Shown here: positions 1 through 8,298 of the stretch, in pieces
Layout: each line of letters opens with the position of its first letter
Numbering within the stretch: the stretch's first letter is position 1
DNA from: Deltaproteobacteria bacterium
GTDB taxonomy: Bacteria > Myxococcota_A > Polyangia > Polyangiales > Ga0077539
Length of the DNA: 64,000 nucleotides
Assembly: GCA_030694465.1 (NCBI GenBank)
Contig: JAUXYJ010000006.1
Location: 1-64,000, forward strand
Direction of reading: 5' to 3'
Notes under the pieces: model-generated
What the model was told of the DNA's origin: nothing
Database searches by the model: none
What the model saw: only the letters and a program-made list of their open reading frames with translations
Made by a program: the position numbers and the translations under genes

Positions 1-1101
1 GCCGTTGCCCGAGCCATCGACACACAGGGCGCCCGTCTGCCCAGAGCTCCCTCCCCCGCCGCCCCCGCCGCTGCCCGCGGTGCCATCGCGCCCAGGCTCG
101 CCGTTAGCGCCCACATAGTCGCCCTCCATGCTGATCGAGCCCTGCGCAGCGCCCCCGTTGCCCGAGGCTCCGGTGACCCCGTCCGCAGTGGGCGTCTGCC
201 CGGGTTGTCCCGGAGCCGGTGTGCAACCCGAGGTCCCACCGCCCATGCCGCCCGGGCCGCTCAGCCCCGCCGGCGAGCCATCGCTCCCGCGAAACTGCGG
301 ATCCCGCCCGCCGCCGCCGCCCGCGCCGCCGCCCGACGACGTGCACATCGCGTTCATCCCGCCCGCGCCGCCTGCGCCGGGTCGATTTTGGCTGTCATTG
401 GCCCCGTCCCCGCCCGCGCCGCCGTTGGCCCCGTCGCCCCCCGGATTGCCCGCCATCCCATTGGCCCCCGCCGCACCACGGCCCGCCGTAAGCACAGTCC
501 CGTCCAAAATCTCAAGCCCCGGAGCGTCCACCGCCCGCAGCGCAATCGACGCGGTCCCCGGCATGGTTGCGTCCGCCGAGCGCAGCTCAATCCGCGCAAT
601 CCGCGTGGTATTTCGCAAGACTCTCGCGTCCACCGCGATGCGCGCCCCGGTCACAATCACCTGGTTGTCCCCGCGCGCCCAGCTGTTGCGACGGTCATAC
701 CCACCGTAGATCCCCACGCCGCTCTCGAGCACGAGGGTCTCGGTCAACGGATACATCCCGCGCGACACCAAAATCTGTGTCTTGCGCCCGCTCCGCGCAC
801 GCTCAATCGCCGCCGTCAGCGTGCGAACGGGCTGCTCTCGCGTGCCAGTGTTCGCATCGATGCCATCGTCGGCCACAAAGACCGCCTGCGCGAGGTCGCC
901 GTCAATGCCGTCACAGTTGGCGTCGAAGTTCGCCGGGTCTGGCTCATCCGTGGCTCCCATCATGCACATCCCAGGGCCAGTGTCCCGTGGTCGAACATCG
1001 CCCGAGGCGTCTCGCCCCCCAGCGTCAGGCGACTCGCCCACGGCGCAACCCGAAGAGACCGCCGCGACGGTCAACACGCTCAACAACCGGCAAAGCAGCA
1101 T
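1..1101 (-). CDS. Gly-rich lipoprotein with DUF1565-like domain, 3' part outside window
   Basis: The minus strand is open from the ATG at 1101 to the window edge (367 codons, no stop), so the C-terminus is missing. The N-terminus is a short hydrophobic signal ending in a lipobox-like VSSGC (Cys19), which suggests an exported lipoprotein. Residues about 70-135 read like a DUF1565 segment: FVADDGIDANTGTREQP, then RTLTAAIERA, VSRGMY and GIYGGYD, the usual start of a right-handed beta-helix in myxobacterial surface proteins. From about residue 205 the chain becomes very rich in Gly, Ala, Asn and Asp. An in-frame GTG six codons upstream is an alternative start. The plus-strand ORFs over this stretch are Pro/Arg-rich antisense shadows. 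The molecular function is unknown. Confidence 0.8.
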   Translation of the reverse strand, partial: MLLCRLLSVLTVAAVSSGCAVGESPDAGGRDASGDVRPRDTGPGMCMMGATDEPDPANFDANCDGIDGDLAQAVFVADDGIDANTGTREQPVRTLTAAIERARSGRKTQILVSRGMYPLTETLVLESGVGIYGGYDRRNSWARGDNQVIVTGARIAVDARVLRNTTRIARIELRSADATMPGTASIALRAVDAPGLEILDGTVLTAGRGAAGANGMAGNPGGDGANGGAGGDGANDSQNRPGAGGAGGMNAMCTSSGGGAGGGGGRDPQFRGSDGSPAGLSGPGGMGGGTSGCTPAPGQPGQTPTADGVTGASGNGGAAQGSISMEGDYVGANGEPGRDGTAGSGGGGGGGSSGQTGALCVDGSGNG

Positions 1102-1229
1102 ACTTTGCGAGACTATCACACGCAGGGCCCTGGCCAACGACGGGTTGTGTTCTCAGAAATTCCCACCGTACTGAAGCGTCATTGTTGACGAGTTGGGTTT
1201 GAGTTCAATACGGTGCTGTTAGAGTTCTG

Positions 1230-2078
1230 ATGAGTGACCGCGCGTTGATCGATGTGAAGCTCCAGCAATTGCAGGAGATGCTCGCCACGATGGATGAGGG
1301 CTCACTTACGAGCTTTCAAGAGCGACTCGACATGTCGTGGATCTACCATGACTGTGCCCTCGAAGGCGTGGTGCTCACGTACCACGAGCTCAAGAGCGCG
1401 ATTGACCGCGACGTCGTAAGCGATGTCTCGCTCATCCCGACCTACGACGAGATCCGTGCGCACAAAAACGCGCTCGATTGGATCCGCGAGCAGGCCGCAA
1501 AAGGCAAAAAACACCCGATCACGCTTGAGCTCTTGCTCGAGCTTCGTGAGGTGCTTCAGCCTGAGCCCACCGTGGTCAACGCCGTGGCCCTGGTCTCTCC
1601 CATGGACCTGAGTGACGGCGGTCTGCCCCTTGAGACGCCCAAGCCCAAGCCCTTGCCCGTCGAGACCTCGCCGTATCGCAAAGATACCCCCGTCCATCGG
1701 CTGTATTTTCACGATATTCCTGCGGCAGACAAGATCGCGGGCGAGATGATCAAGCTGGCCGAGTGGCTGCAAGAGCCCGAAGCCAAGAAGCTCCCGGCGA
1801 TTCGCCTCGCAGCGCGCCTGCACTTTCGCCTGATGCAAATCTATCCGTTCAGCAAAAACAGCGGAAAACACGCGCGTCTCGCCATGAACATGGTGCTCCT
1901 CCGCGCTGGTTATCCCCCGGCCATCATTCACTCGACCGAGCGCCAGCGGTACTACGAAGCCCTCCGTGGGCCTGTCGCAGCGCTGCAAGGGATCATGCTT
2001 GAGAGCCTCGAGAACTCCATCGAGAGCGCGATCAAGATGTTTACCGAGAGCAAGAGCGGCCGCCGCGCGATGACCTGA
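1230..2078 (+). CDS. Fic-fold protein with degenerate catalytic motif
   Basis: This 282-residue protein has the layout of Fic/DOC proteins, which normally transfer AMP or other phosphate-containing groups onto target hydroxyls. An N-terminal helix carries ALEGVVLT (43-50), the place of the inhibitory S/TxxxE(G/N) motif. The C-terminal core has ARLHFRLMQ followed by IYPFSKNSGKHAR (204-216) and then MNMVLLRAGYPP, as in Fic proteins. The canonical HPFxx(G)NGRxxR is altered: the catalytic His is Tyr205, the acidic residue is Lys209, and GNGR reads NSGK. Pro206, Phe207, Gly212 and Arg216 are kept. AMP-transferase chemistry is therefore unlikely, and a pseudoenzyme or altered chemistry is inferred. 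It stands alone and is convergent with the next gene. Confidence 0.75.
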   Translation: MSDRALIDVKLQQLQEMLATMDEGSLTSFQERLDMSWIYHDCALEGVVLTYHELKSAIDRDVVSDVSLIPTYDEIRAHKNALDWIREQAAKGKKHPITLELLLELREVLQPEPTVVNAVALVSPMDLSDGGLPLETPKPKPLPVETSPYRKDTPVHRLYFHDIPAADKIAGEMIKLAEWLQEPEAKKLPAIRLAARLHFRLMQIYPFSKNSGKHARLAMNMVLLRAGYPPAIIHSTERQRYYEALRGPVAALQGIMLESLENSIESAIKMFTESKSGRRAMT

Positions 2079-2096
2079 GCGGTCCCACCTCAGGTC
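2072..2096. terminator. Hairpin between convergent genes
   Basis: GACCTGAG (2072-2079) and CTCAGGTC (2089-2096) form a perfect 8-bp stem with a 9-nt loop. It sits at the 3' end of the Fic-like gene and before the end of the convergent minus-strand gene, so it could serve both. There is no strong T-run. Confidence 0.45.
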
Positions 2097-2110
2097 GCCT
2101 TTGCGTGAGC

Positions 2111-2683
2111 TCAGCCCAGGGTCTGCAAAGAGCTCCGCGGGACCTCGCGCCCCACCAGCGCATAGTGCTTGCGATCGGCCCGCTCGATAAAGAGCGCCAC
2201 ACGATCCACGCTGCGAAACACGCCGAATTTCGCGAGGCCTTCCCAGCCTCGTACGCCCTCGCCGGCAGCCTCGATGCCCACCTGCCCATGCTCGGCGCGG
2301 CGCAACACGCGCCCCTCATAGGGCACCTCGACCCCCGGAAACCCCATGCTCTCCAGCGCGGCCACCCGGTCAACAATCCACACCCAGCTGTCATCTCGCG
2401 GGATGATCACCCAGCGGTCTTGGCCCTGCTCTGGAGCCAAAAACACACGAAACAACGTCGACCCGTCCCGGCGCAACGAGAGACACCCCGCGAGCCAATA
2501 GGTCTCGCCCAGGTGAGTCACCACGGTCCCAATACGAATCCCATCGCCGCTCTGTGCGGTGAGCGCGAGGGGCTTGGGCGCAGGCGCGGCGTTGTTGGCG
2601 CGCATCCCGCGAATCCAACGCGCGGTCGCAGCAGCAGCAGGCGCCGCGACAAAAACAATCACACCAACGAGCAATGGGTCCAT
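2111..2683 (-). CDS. Hypothetical membrane-anchored protein
   Basis: The 190-residue protein begins with one hydrophobic helix (about residues 4-22, VGVIVFVAAPAAAA) and continues as a soluble beta-rich domain. The region GETYWLAGCLSLRRDG followed by a Trp-containing WVIIPRDD segment is loosely reminiscent of DUF4178-type domains, but the match is not firm. The C-terminal half (YEGRVLRRAEHG, then WEGLAKFGVFRS) was not recognised. It is 76 bp downstream of thiE on the same strand and may be co-transcribed with it. Function is unknown. Confidence 0.65.
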   Translation of the reverse strand: MDPLLVGVIVFVAAPAAAATARWIRGMRANNAAPAPKPLALTAQSGDGIRIGTVVTHLGETYWLAGCLSLRRDGSTLFRVFLAPEQGQDRWVIIPRDDSWVWIVDRVAALESMGFPGVEVPYEGRVLRRAEHGQVGIEAAGEGVRGWEGLAKFGVFRSVDRVALFIERADRKHYALVGREVPRSSLQTLG

Positions 2684-2759
2684 GCGAAAGACAGCCCTCT
2701 CAGCAGCAGACGCTGCCTTCGCGCGCGAGTCTAAACCCCATCCACGACGGGCGCCTTCG

Positions 2760-3431
2760 CTATTCGCGCGGCTCGGCCGTCAACGCCTCGTAGAGCGCGC
2801 GCGCGGCGTGCCCCAGCGCCACCGGGTCGCTCGCGTGTTGTGTGAGCGCATGGATCACGGCGACCGTGCGAATTCCCATAGAAAATAACATCGAGACCCT
2901 CGCGAGCGTGATCCCCCCGATGGCCACAAGGGGGGTCTTGTGAGCTTCGCACAGCGCCACCGCTGCGCAGAGGTCTTGCTGGCTCACCACCGCGTCGGGG
3001 TTGTGCTTGGAGCGCGTCGCAAATACGGGCCCCAGCGCGACGTAGTCTGGCCCCGCAACGAGGCTCTCACGCGCTTGAGCGAGCGTATGGGTCGAGTGGC
3101 CCACCATGCGCCCGCCGCTGACCAGACGGGTCTGCGCGATGGACAGGTCGTCTTGGCCCACGTGCACCGCGCGCACATCCGCCAAGAGGGCGAGGTCGGG
3201 GCGATCGTTGAGCACAAACACGGTCCCCGCACGCTCGCATCGCTCAGAGAGCGCCTCGGCGAGCGCCAAGATTTGTGCACTTGTCGCTGATTTTGCACGC
3301 AATTGCAGCGCAAACAGCGGGACCGTGTCGAGCAGCGTCTGGGCAAACACGAGGGGATCACGCCCCGCGAGCGCGTCCAGGTCCACAATGGGGTAGAGCC
3401 CCGTGCGCTTCGCAAAACTCAAGACACTCAT
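2760..3431 (-). CDS. thiE: Thiamine-phosphate synthase
   Basis: ThiE condenses the pyrimidine pyrophosphate (HMP-PP) with thiazole phosphate to give thiamine phosphate in the cytoplasm. The 223-residue chain from the ATG at 3431 shows the family blocks in order: LYPIVD, LQLRAKS, FVLNDRPDLALLADV, VHVGQDDL, VGHSTHTLAQA, YVALGPVFATRSKHN and VAIGGITL. Length is typical. The frame is open upstream to a GTG at 3593 and would add 54 residues containing CETCASCG. ThiE proteins do not need this, so the internal ATG is preferred, although no strong ribosome binding site supports it. No other thi genes are nearby. Confidence 0.85.
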   Translation of the reverse strand: MSVLSFAKRTGLYPIVDLDALAGRDPLVFAQTLLDTVPLFALQLRAKSATSAQILALAEALSERCERAGTVFVLNDRPDLALLADVRAVHVGQDDLSIAQTRLVSGGRMVGHSTHTLAQARESLVAGPDYVALGPVFATRSKHNPDAVVSQQDLCAAVALCEAHKTPLVAIGGITLARVSMLFSMGIRTVAVIHALTQHASDPVALGHAARALYEALTAEPRE

Positions 3432-3607
3432 GACCGCGCGCTTGTGCCACGCAAGCGCCCTGGCGGTCGAGCCCGTAGCGCTCTGTGCATTGTCGCCCTT
3501 GCTCCCATCGCCGCGCCAGCGATATAGCCCTGCAGGGTCAGTGACCCAGCCGCAAGAAGCACACGTCTCACACCCCAGAAACACACCCCACACGATGACC
3601 CCGCGAA

Positions 3608-5542
3608 GTGCGCGCTAACCCAGAGCAAGACCACGCGTGCAACCGCGCTGTTGTCCGCGTGTCTTGGCTCGCGCTCGCCGTGGCGTGTCTCTGGGCGACC
3701 CTGGCGTTGCTGCGGTATCACACGTTTCACAACGAGACGTTTGATCTGGCTTTTTACGGGCGAATGACCTGGGGGCTCGGCCACGGAGACCCACGGCACC
3801 CGCTCACCGACAGCCACTTTCTTGGGCTGCACGCCTCATGGGTCTTGCTCCCGCTGGGACTGCTGAGCCGCTGGCTCCCGACCATCCCGCTCTTGCTCGT
3901 GGTGCAAGCCGCTGCGCTCGCGGGTGCAGCGATTCCGCTCGCCAACTTCGCCGCACGTCGGGTCAGACACGCGCACGCGGCAGACTTCGCCCTGCTCGCG
4001 TTTGTGTTGTACCCGCCGATTTTTACCGCAGCGACGTACGAATTTCACCCGAGCACGCTCGCGCTGTTTCCGCTGTTTTTGGCGGTAGATCTCCATGACC
4101 GTGGGCGCCATCGCGCGTCTCTGGTTGCCCTCGGCCTCGCGGCCCTGTGTCGCGAAGACGTCGCGCTGGTCGCCGCATGCGCCGCTGGGCTCTTCGCGTG
4201 GCAACGCAGCGCGAGACCACGGCGCGAAGCGGCACTCTTTGCCCTCGCGATGCTCGTGTATTTCTTGGGATATTTCTTGCTGATCGCGCCCAGACTGATC
4301 CCGCAGCGTGGCTCGCTCTCGCTGCACTTTGGCTCAATCGGCTCGACCCCCGGAGGCCTGGTGCGCGCGGTGCTCTTGCACCCGCTGAGCACCCTCGGCG
4401 CGGTGCTCACCCCCGCCAAGTGTCTCTACATCCCGAGGCTGCTGGCGCCCTTGGCGTTTATGTCTCTGTTGTCTCCGCGATGGCTCATCCCCGCGCTGGC
4501 ACCGCTGGCCATTAACCTCTTGTCCGCTTGGCCCACTGCGGTCCAAACGCGCTCGCACTACGCGCTCTTGATCGCGCCCTTTGTGTTGCTCTCAGCCATC
4601 GAGGGCGTCGCGCGGTTGGTCGACGCAGACCACGCCCTGGGTCCCCCCGCGGTGCGGCCCACCGGGCGCCGAATGCTCGCCCTCGCAGCCGCAGTGCTCC
4701 TCGTCGCGCTTGGGATCACGCAACGCCGCGCAGGCGCCACGCCGCTCTCACGCTGGTGGAACACTAGTCACTTTCGTCAGGATTTTCGCAGTCAGAACCT
4801 CGCACGAATCGTCCAACAGGTCCGCCCCGAGGTCATGGTCGTCGCGCCCGACGAGGTCCTCGCGCACCTGAGCGAGCGCAACGATTTTCAGCGCGCTGCA
4901 CAATGGACGCGCCGCGCCGACGACTTGATTTTGTCCGTCGAGCACCGCGCCCGCATCGGTGAATCGCAAGACCTGTGGCGAAGTGACGAAGAGATTGTCC
5001 TTCGCAATGTGCTCACCCGAGCGCGCTATGGGCTCGTCCACGCAGAGTCTACGCACATGCTCTTTCGCTACGGAGTGAGCCCCCGCGCGTACGCCACGGG
5101 GCGCTACATCGCGTTTGAGCCCGAGCCCTGGGCCGAGGCCCGCCACGTGGACATCGACGCATCGCTCGCGGTGGCCTCGTTTAGACTCCAAGCCCAAGAC
5201 AGCACACACACGCGCGTGACGCTCTGGCTCGTGGCGCTGCAACGTTGGCCCACGGACATGGCCCTTGAGCTCGGCTGGGGCCCGATGCACCCTTCGGGCG
5301 ATCGCTTGGATCCCGAGCACATTCACTCGTTTTTGCTCTTTGATGGCCGACTGAGCCCTGTGCACATCCGCGTGCGAGAGGTCAGCCGCACCGAGACCAC
5401 CCTCGCGGTCGCCATCGGGGCGCTCGCGCAGAGCTCGCTCGTGATTGGGACCCGTCGACTCGACGGCTCACGCATGCACCGCGAGTCGCCCCACTGGGTC
5501 CCGCTGCTCGCGAGATCTCCAAGACCTGCGGGGGCACAGTGA
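3608..5542 (+). CDS. DUF2079 family polytopic membrane protein
   Basis: The 644-residue protein has about nine hydrophobic helices in its first 370 residues and a soluble C-terminal domain. Diagnostic DUF2079 features are NETFDLAFYGRMTWGL near the N-terminus, HFLGLHASWVLLPLGLL, a YPPIFTAATYEFHPSTLALF block and CREDVAL. The family resembles GT-C glycosyltransferase-like membrane proteins, but its reaction is not established. The start is a GTG at 3608, 176 bp from the divergent thiE start. Its stop overlaps the GTG start of the following lipoprotein by 4 bp (GTGA), which indicates translational coupling. Confidence 0.85.
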   Translation: MRANPEQDHACNRAVVRVSWLALAVACLWATLALLRYHTFHNETFDLAFYGRMTWGLGHGDPRHPLTDSHFLGLHASWVLLPLGLLSRWLPTIPLLLVVQAAALAGAAIPLANFAARRVRHAHAADFALLAFVLYPPIFTAATYEFHPSTLALFPLFLAVDLHDRGRHRASLVALGLAALCREDVALVAACAAGLFAWQRSARPRREAALFALAMLVYFLGYFLLIAPRLIPQRGSLSLHFGSIGSTPGGLVRAVLLHPLSTLGAVLTPAKCLYIPRLLAPLAFMSLLSPRWLIPALAPLAINLLSAWPTAVQTRSHYALLIAPFVLLSAIEGVARLVDADHALGPPAVRPTGRRMLALAAAVLLVALGITQRRAGATPLSRWWNTSHFRQDFRSQNLARIVQQVRPEVMVVAPDEVLAHLSERNDFQRAAQWTRRADDLILSVEHRARIGESQDLWRSDEEIVLRNVLTRARYGLVHAESTHMLFRYGVSPRAYATGRYIAFEPEPWAEARHVDIDASLAVASFRLQAQDSTHTRVTLWLVALQRWPTDMALELGWGPMHPSGDRLDPEHIHSFLLFDGRLSPVHIRVREVSRTETTLAVAIGALAQSSLVIGTRRLDGSRMHRESPHWVPLLARSPRPAGAQ

Positions 5543-7179
5543 CCCACGTAAATCCGCGAAAACACTGCGATTTCGGCCTATTGTATCTCGGCACACTCTC
5601 GCTGATGGTGGGCTGCAGCACGCAACACACCCAGAGTCAGCTTGGCAACGAGTGGACCCAGGGCGCCACGCAAGACGTCACCCGCGACGTGAGCCTCCCG
5701 AGCGTCCCAGACGCGCAGCCCGCGGACGCAAACCTCGCCGACGCGATCGCGCTGGTGCAGCCACCCGCGCGGCCCACGGGCTCGCTGCGGTTTAGCGTGC
5801 GCGAGACGCTCACCCAGGCCCTCGTCGCGGCCCACGTGGTCGTGCGCGGCGTAGAGGGCACCCTGGACCCAGACCTTGGCCCACGCAATCGCGCAGATGG
5901 AGCCCTGCAAGTGCGCATCGCCCCCACAGGCGAGGGCACGCTCACGTTGCCCGTGGGGGCCTACCGTGTGTCGTTTGATCACGGGCCCGAGTGGTCGATT
6001 TTCTCTGCACGCGTCGCGATCACCGAGGGGACCGCGCAGAGCCTCGACGCCTCGATCGAGCACCTGCTCGCGATGGGCGACTGGACCGCGTGTGACCTTC
6101 ATGTGCACGCCGAGCGATCGTTTGACTCGCGCGTCTCGATCGCAGACCGCGTCGCCTCGCTCACCTCGGTCGGGATCGAGTTTGCGACGCCTACAGAGCA
6201 CAACGTCGTCGGGGACTACCGAACCGGTGTCGAGGCCCTCCCGGCCGCCGCACGGGGCCGCCAGGGGGCTTCTGGGCCCGGTTTGGTGTGGGTCCCCGCC
6301 GTCGAAGTGACCACGGACCGCGCGGAGTACCCGATTGGACACTTCAACGTGTTTCCGTTTCGGCCCACCGCGCGGAGGTCGGATGGAGGCGCGCCGGATC
6401 CCACGCTGAGCGCGACCGAGATCTTTCGGTTGGCGCGGGCCAACACGCGCGACGCGATCATTCAGGTCAACCACCCACGCATGGAGACCAACATCGGGTA
6501 CTTCACGCGCACCGCCCTCGAGCCTCAGCGCAACAGCTCGGAGTCCCCGCGCTACGACCCGGGCTACACCGCGATCGAGGTGTTTAACGGGTATTATCTC
6601 GGCAACCCGCTCGAGGTCGACCGAGTGCTTCACGACTGGCTCGACCTGCTCTCTTCGGGCGCGCGCTATGTCGGCACGGCCAACAGCGACTCGCACTACA
6701 TCGCGTACGAGACCGCGGGATATCCACGCACGTACGTGTACACCCCCCGCGCAGGGGACGCCTCGCCCACAGCGGCGCGTGTACTGAGCGCGCTGCGCAA
6801 CGGGCACGTGTTCGGAACCAGCGGCCCCATGCTGACCCTCGCGATGGGCCGCGCGATGATGGGTGACACCGTACGCTTGCCCCCGAGCGCACAGAGCGCA
6901 CGGGTGAGGGTTCACCTGTGGGCCGCCCCGTGGATCGACGTGGACCTCATTGAGATCTACCGGGATCGCGAGCTCTCGGCGACGATCGCGGTGCCCACGA
7001 CAGAGGCCATCGAGCGCATGGACATCGAAGTGGACATCCCGCTGAGCCAAGCGCGACACAGCGTCGTCGCGGTCGCGCGAGGCGATCGCCCCATGAACGA
7101 GGTCTTACCGAGGCTCCAAGCGCGACCCTTCGCGTTTACCAATCCCCTGTGGATTGAGCGACGAATCGCATCACACTGA
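5539..7179 (+). CDS. CehA/McbA-type PHP-domain metallohydrolase lipoprotein
   Basis: The 546-residue protein starts with a signal peptide ending in the lipobox LMVGC, so it should be anchored in an envelope membrane. After a beta-rich segment (about 70-170, carboxypeptidase-regulatory-like) comes a PHP-type metal site: CDLHVHAERSFDS, then IEFATPTEHN, VPAVEVTT, IIQVNHPRM and GTANSDSHYI. The His and Asp residues of these blocks bind metals in PHP phosphoesterases, and the order matches CehA/McbA metallohydrolases. The substrate is unknown. It is translationally coupled to the DUF2079 gene, so the two probably act together in the envelope. Confidence 0.85.
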   Translation: MTHVNPRKHCDFGLLYLGTLSLMVGCSTQHTQSQLGNEWTQGATQDVTRDVSLPSVPDAQPADANLADAIALVQPPARPTGSLRFSVRETLTQALVAAHVVVRGVEGTLDPDLGPRNRADGALQVRIAPTGEGTLTLPVGAYRVSFDHGPEWSIFSARVAITEGTAQSLDASIEHLLAMGDWTACDLHVHAERSFDSRVSIADRVASLTSVGIEFATPTEHNVVGDYRTGVEALPAAARGRQGASGPGLVWVPAVEVTTDRAEYPIGHFNVFPFRPTARRSDGGAPDPTLSATEIFRLARANTRDAIIQVNHPRMETNIGYFTRTALEPQRNSSESPRYDPGYTAIEVFNGYYLGNPLEVDRVLHDWLDLLSSGARYVGTANSDSHYIAYETAGYPRTYVYTPRAGDASPTAARVLSALRNGHVFGTSGPMLTLAMGRAMMGDTVRLPPSAQSARVRVHLWAAPWIDVDLIEIYRDRELSATIAVPTTEAIERMDIEVDIPLSQARHSVVAVARGDRPMNEVLPRLQARPFAFTNPLWIERRIASH

Positions 7180-7185
7180 TCTCGC

Positions 7186-7200
7186 ACTACGCCGCGTAGT
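7186..7200. terminator. Short hairpin at convergent gene ends
   Basis: ACTACG and CGTAGT form a 6-bp perfect stem with a CCG loop at the junction of the PHP lipoprotein gene and the convergent sigma-factor gene, overlapping the last sigma-factor codons. There is no T-run, so the terminator role is tentative. Confidence 0.3.
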
Positions 7201-7990
7201 CGACCAATGCGCCGCGAAGTTTCTCAAACGCGCGCGCCTCGATTTGTCGCACGCGCTCTTTAGAGATCCCGAGCTTGTGCCCAAGGCTCTCAAGCGTGCA
7301 GCCGTCCTCGGTGAGCATGCGCTGCTCAACGATCCATCGCTCACGATCGTTGAGAAATCCCATGGCTGCGTCAATCCGCTGCTTGGTGTTGCGCTCTTCG
7401 AGGTGTGCGCTCACGAGCTCTTCGGGCGAGGGCCCAGGGTCACGCAGTCGGTCGAGCGCCGGGGATTCGTCGCCCTCGGCAGCGTCCAGCGATTGGTCTC
7501 TTCGCTCGATGAGCGGGAGCAAGCGCATCACGTTTTCGCGGGACATTCCCGAGAGGGCCGCGAGCTTGTCCGGGTCGTTTTCGCGGGTCTTGCGATACGC
7601 ACGCAGCGCGCGTCGCTCGGATTTAGAGCCACCGACGCGCACGACGCGGTAACCACGCACCACGTACTCGCGGATCTCCGCGCGGATCCAGTACACCGCG
7701 TAGGTCACCAAGCGACACGCGCGCTCGGGCTCAAACCGCATGGCGCCCTTGAGCAACCCGATGTTGCCCTGCTGAATGAGATCTTCGAGCGGGATCCCCC
7801 AGCGCCGGTACTCGTTGGCGATGGTGATCACAAACGGGAGGCTCGCCGCGATGAGCTTGTCTCCCGCACGCTGATCCCCGGCCCGCCATCGCAACGCCAG
7901 CTCACGCTCTACCTCGGGCTTGAGCGGAACCACTCCGGACAACGAGGCCCGGTATGCATCCAGTGAGGTCGTCGAATTCCAAACACCCAT
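7187..7990 (-). CDS. rpoH: RpoH-like alternative sigma factor (sigma-32 group)
   Basis: The 267-residue protein has the sigma-70 regions in order. Region 2 is seen as DLIQQGNIGLLKGAMRFEPE followed by TYAVYWIRAEIREYVVRGYR. Region 4 is TLESLGHKLGISKERVRQIE. There is no region 1.1. The segment GGSKSERRALRAYRK occupies the place of the RpoH box, which supports the heat-shock sigma group over the housekeeping sigma. The ATG at 7990 is preceded by GGAGG at good spacing. It directs RNA polymerase to a stress regulon, presumably heat shock. Myxobacteria often carry several RpoH-like sigmas, so the exact regulon is unclear. Confidence 0.8.
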   Translation of the reverse strand: MGVWNSTTSLDAYRASLSGVVPLKPEVERELALRWRAGDQRAGDKLIAASLPFVITIANEYRRWGIPLEDLIQQGNIGLLKGAMRFEPERACRLVTYAVYWIRAEIREYVVRGYRVVRVGGSKSERRALRAYRKTRENDPDKLAALSGMSRENVMRLLPLIERRDQSLDAAEGDESPALDRLRDPGPSPEELVSAHLEERNTKQRIDAAMGFLNDRERWIVEQRMLTEDGCTLESLGHKLGISKERVRQIEARAFEKLRGALVDYAA

Positions 7991-8298
7991 GTGACAGATC
8001 CTCCGCGCCGGGGCGCTCCTTCACGCGACATGCCACGCACAGACACCGCACGAACACCCCGCGAGCGCGCTCACGAATACCTTGCGTTTCGCACGCAAAG
8101 TTCACACTTTTGTCACACCCTGCGCTTGCACATCCGCCAGTGATTTCCGGCAATTGCTTCGGTTGTGCCTGCACAGGCGGCAAGCGTTGCGCACACCCCT
8201 CGTGCACGCGAACACCTTGCACCTCTGCGGGTTCCACCGATGCAATCTCGTGCAGTCCCCTCGTCGCAGCGATGCAAGCTCAACCCCCGAAAGAGGCG
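7991..8298. other. Intergenic region upstream of the sigma gene
   Basis: This 308-bp stretch lies between the start of the rpoH-like gene and the end of the MBL-fold gene, so it should hold the rpoH-like promoter. Apart from the GGAGG ribosome binding site and a small TGCG-TTT-CGCA dyad near 8085-8095, no promoter element, repeat or small gene could be supported. Confidence 0.4.

Noticed and set aside
205-1188. Long plus-strand ORF (327 codons) at the window start
   Set aside because: It is Arg/Ala/Pro-rich and antisense to the lipoprotein gene on the minus strand, which has a signal peptide and recognisable domain.
5578-7059. Minus-strand ORF of 493 codons
   Set aside because: It is antisense to the PHP-domain lipoprotein, whose motifs are clear. 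Composition is His/Arg/Val-rich as expected for a shadow.
7154-7966. Plus-strand ORF of 270 codons
   Set aside because: Shadow of the RpoH-like sigma factor gene.
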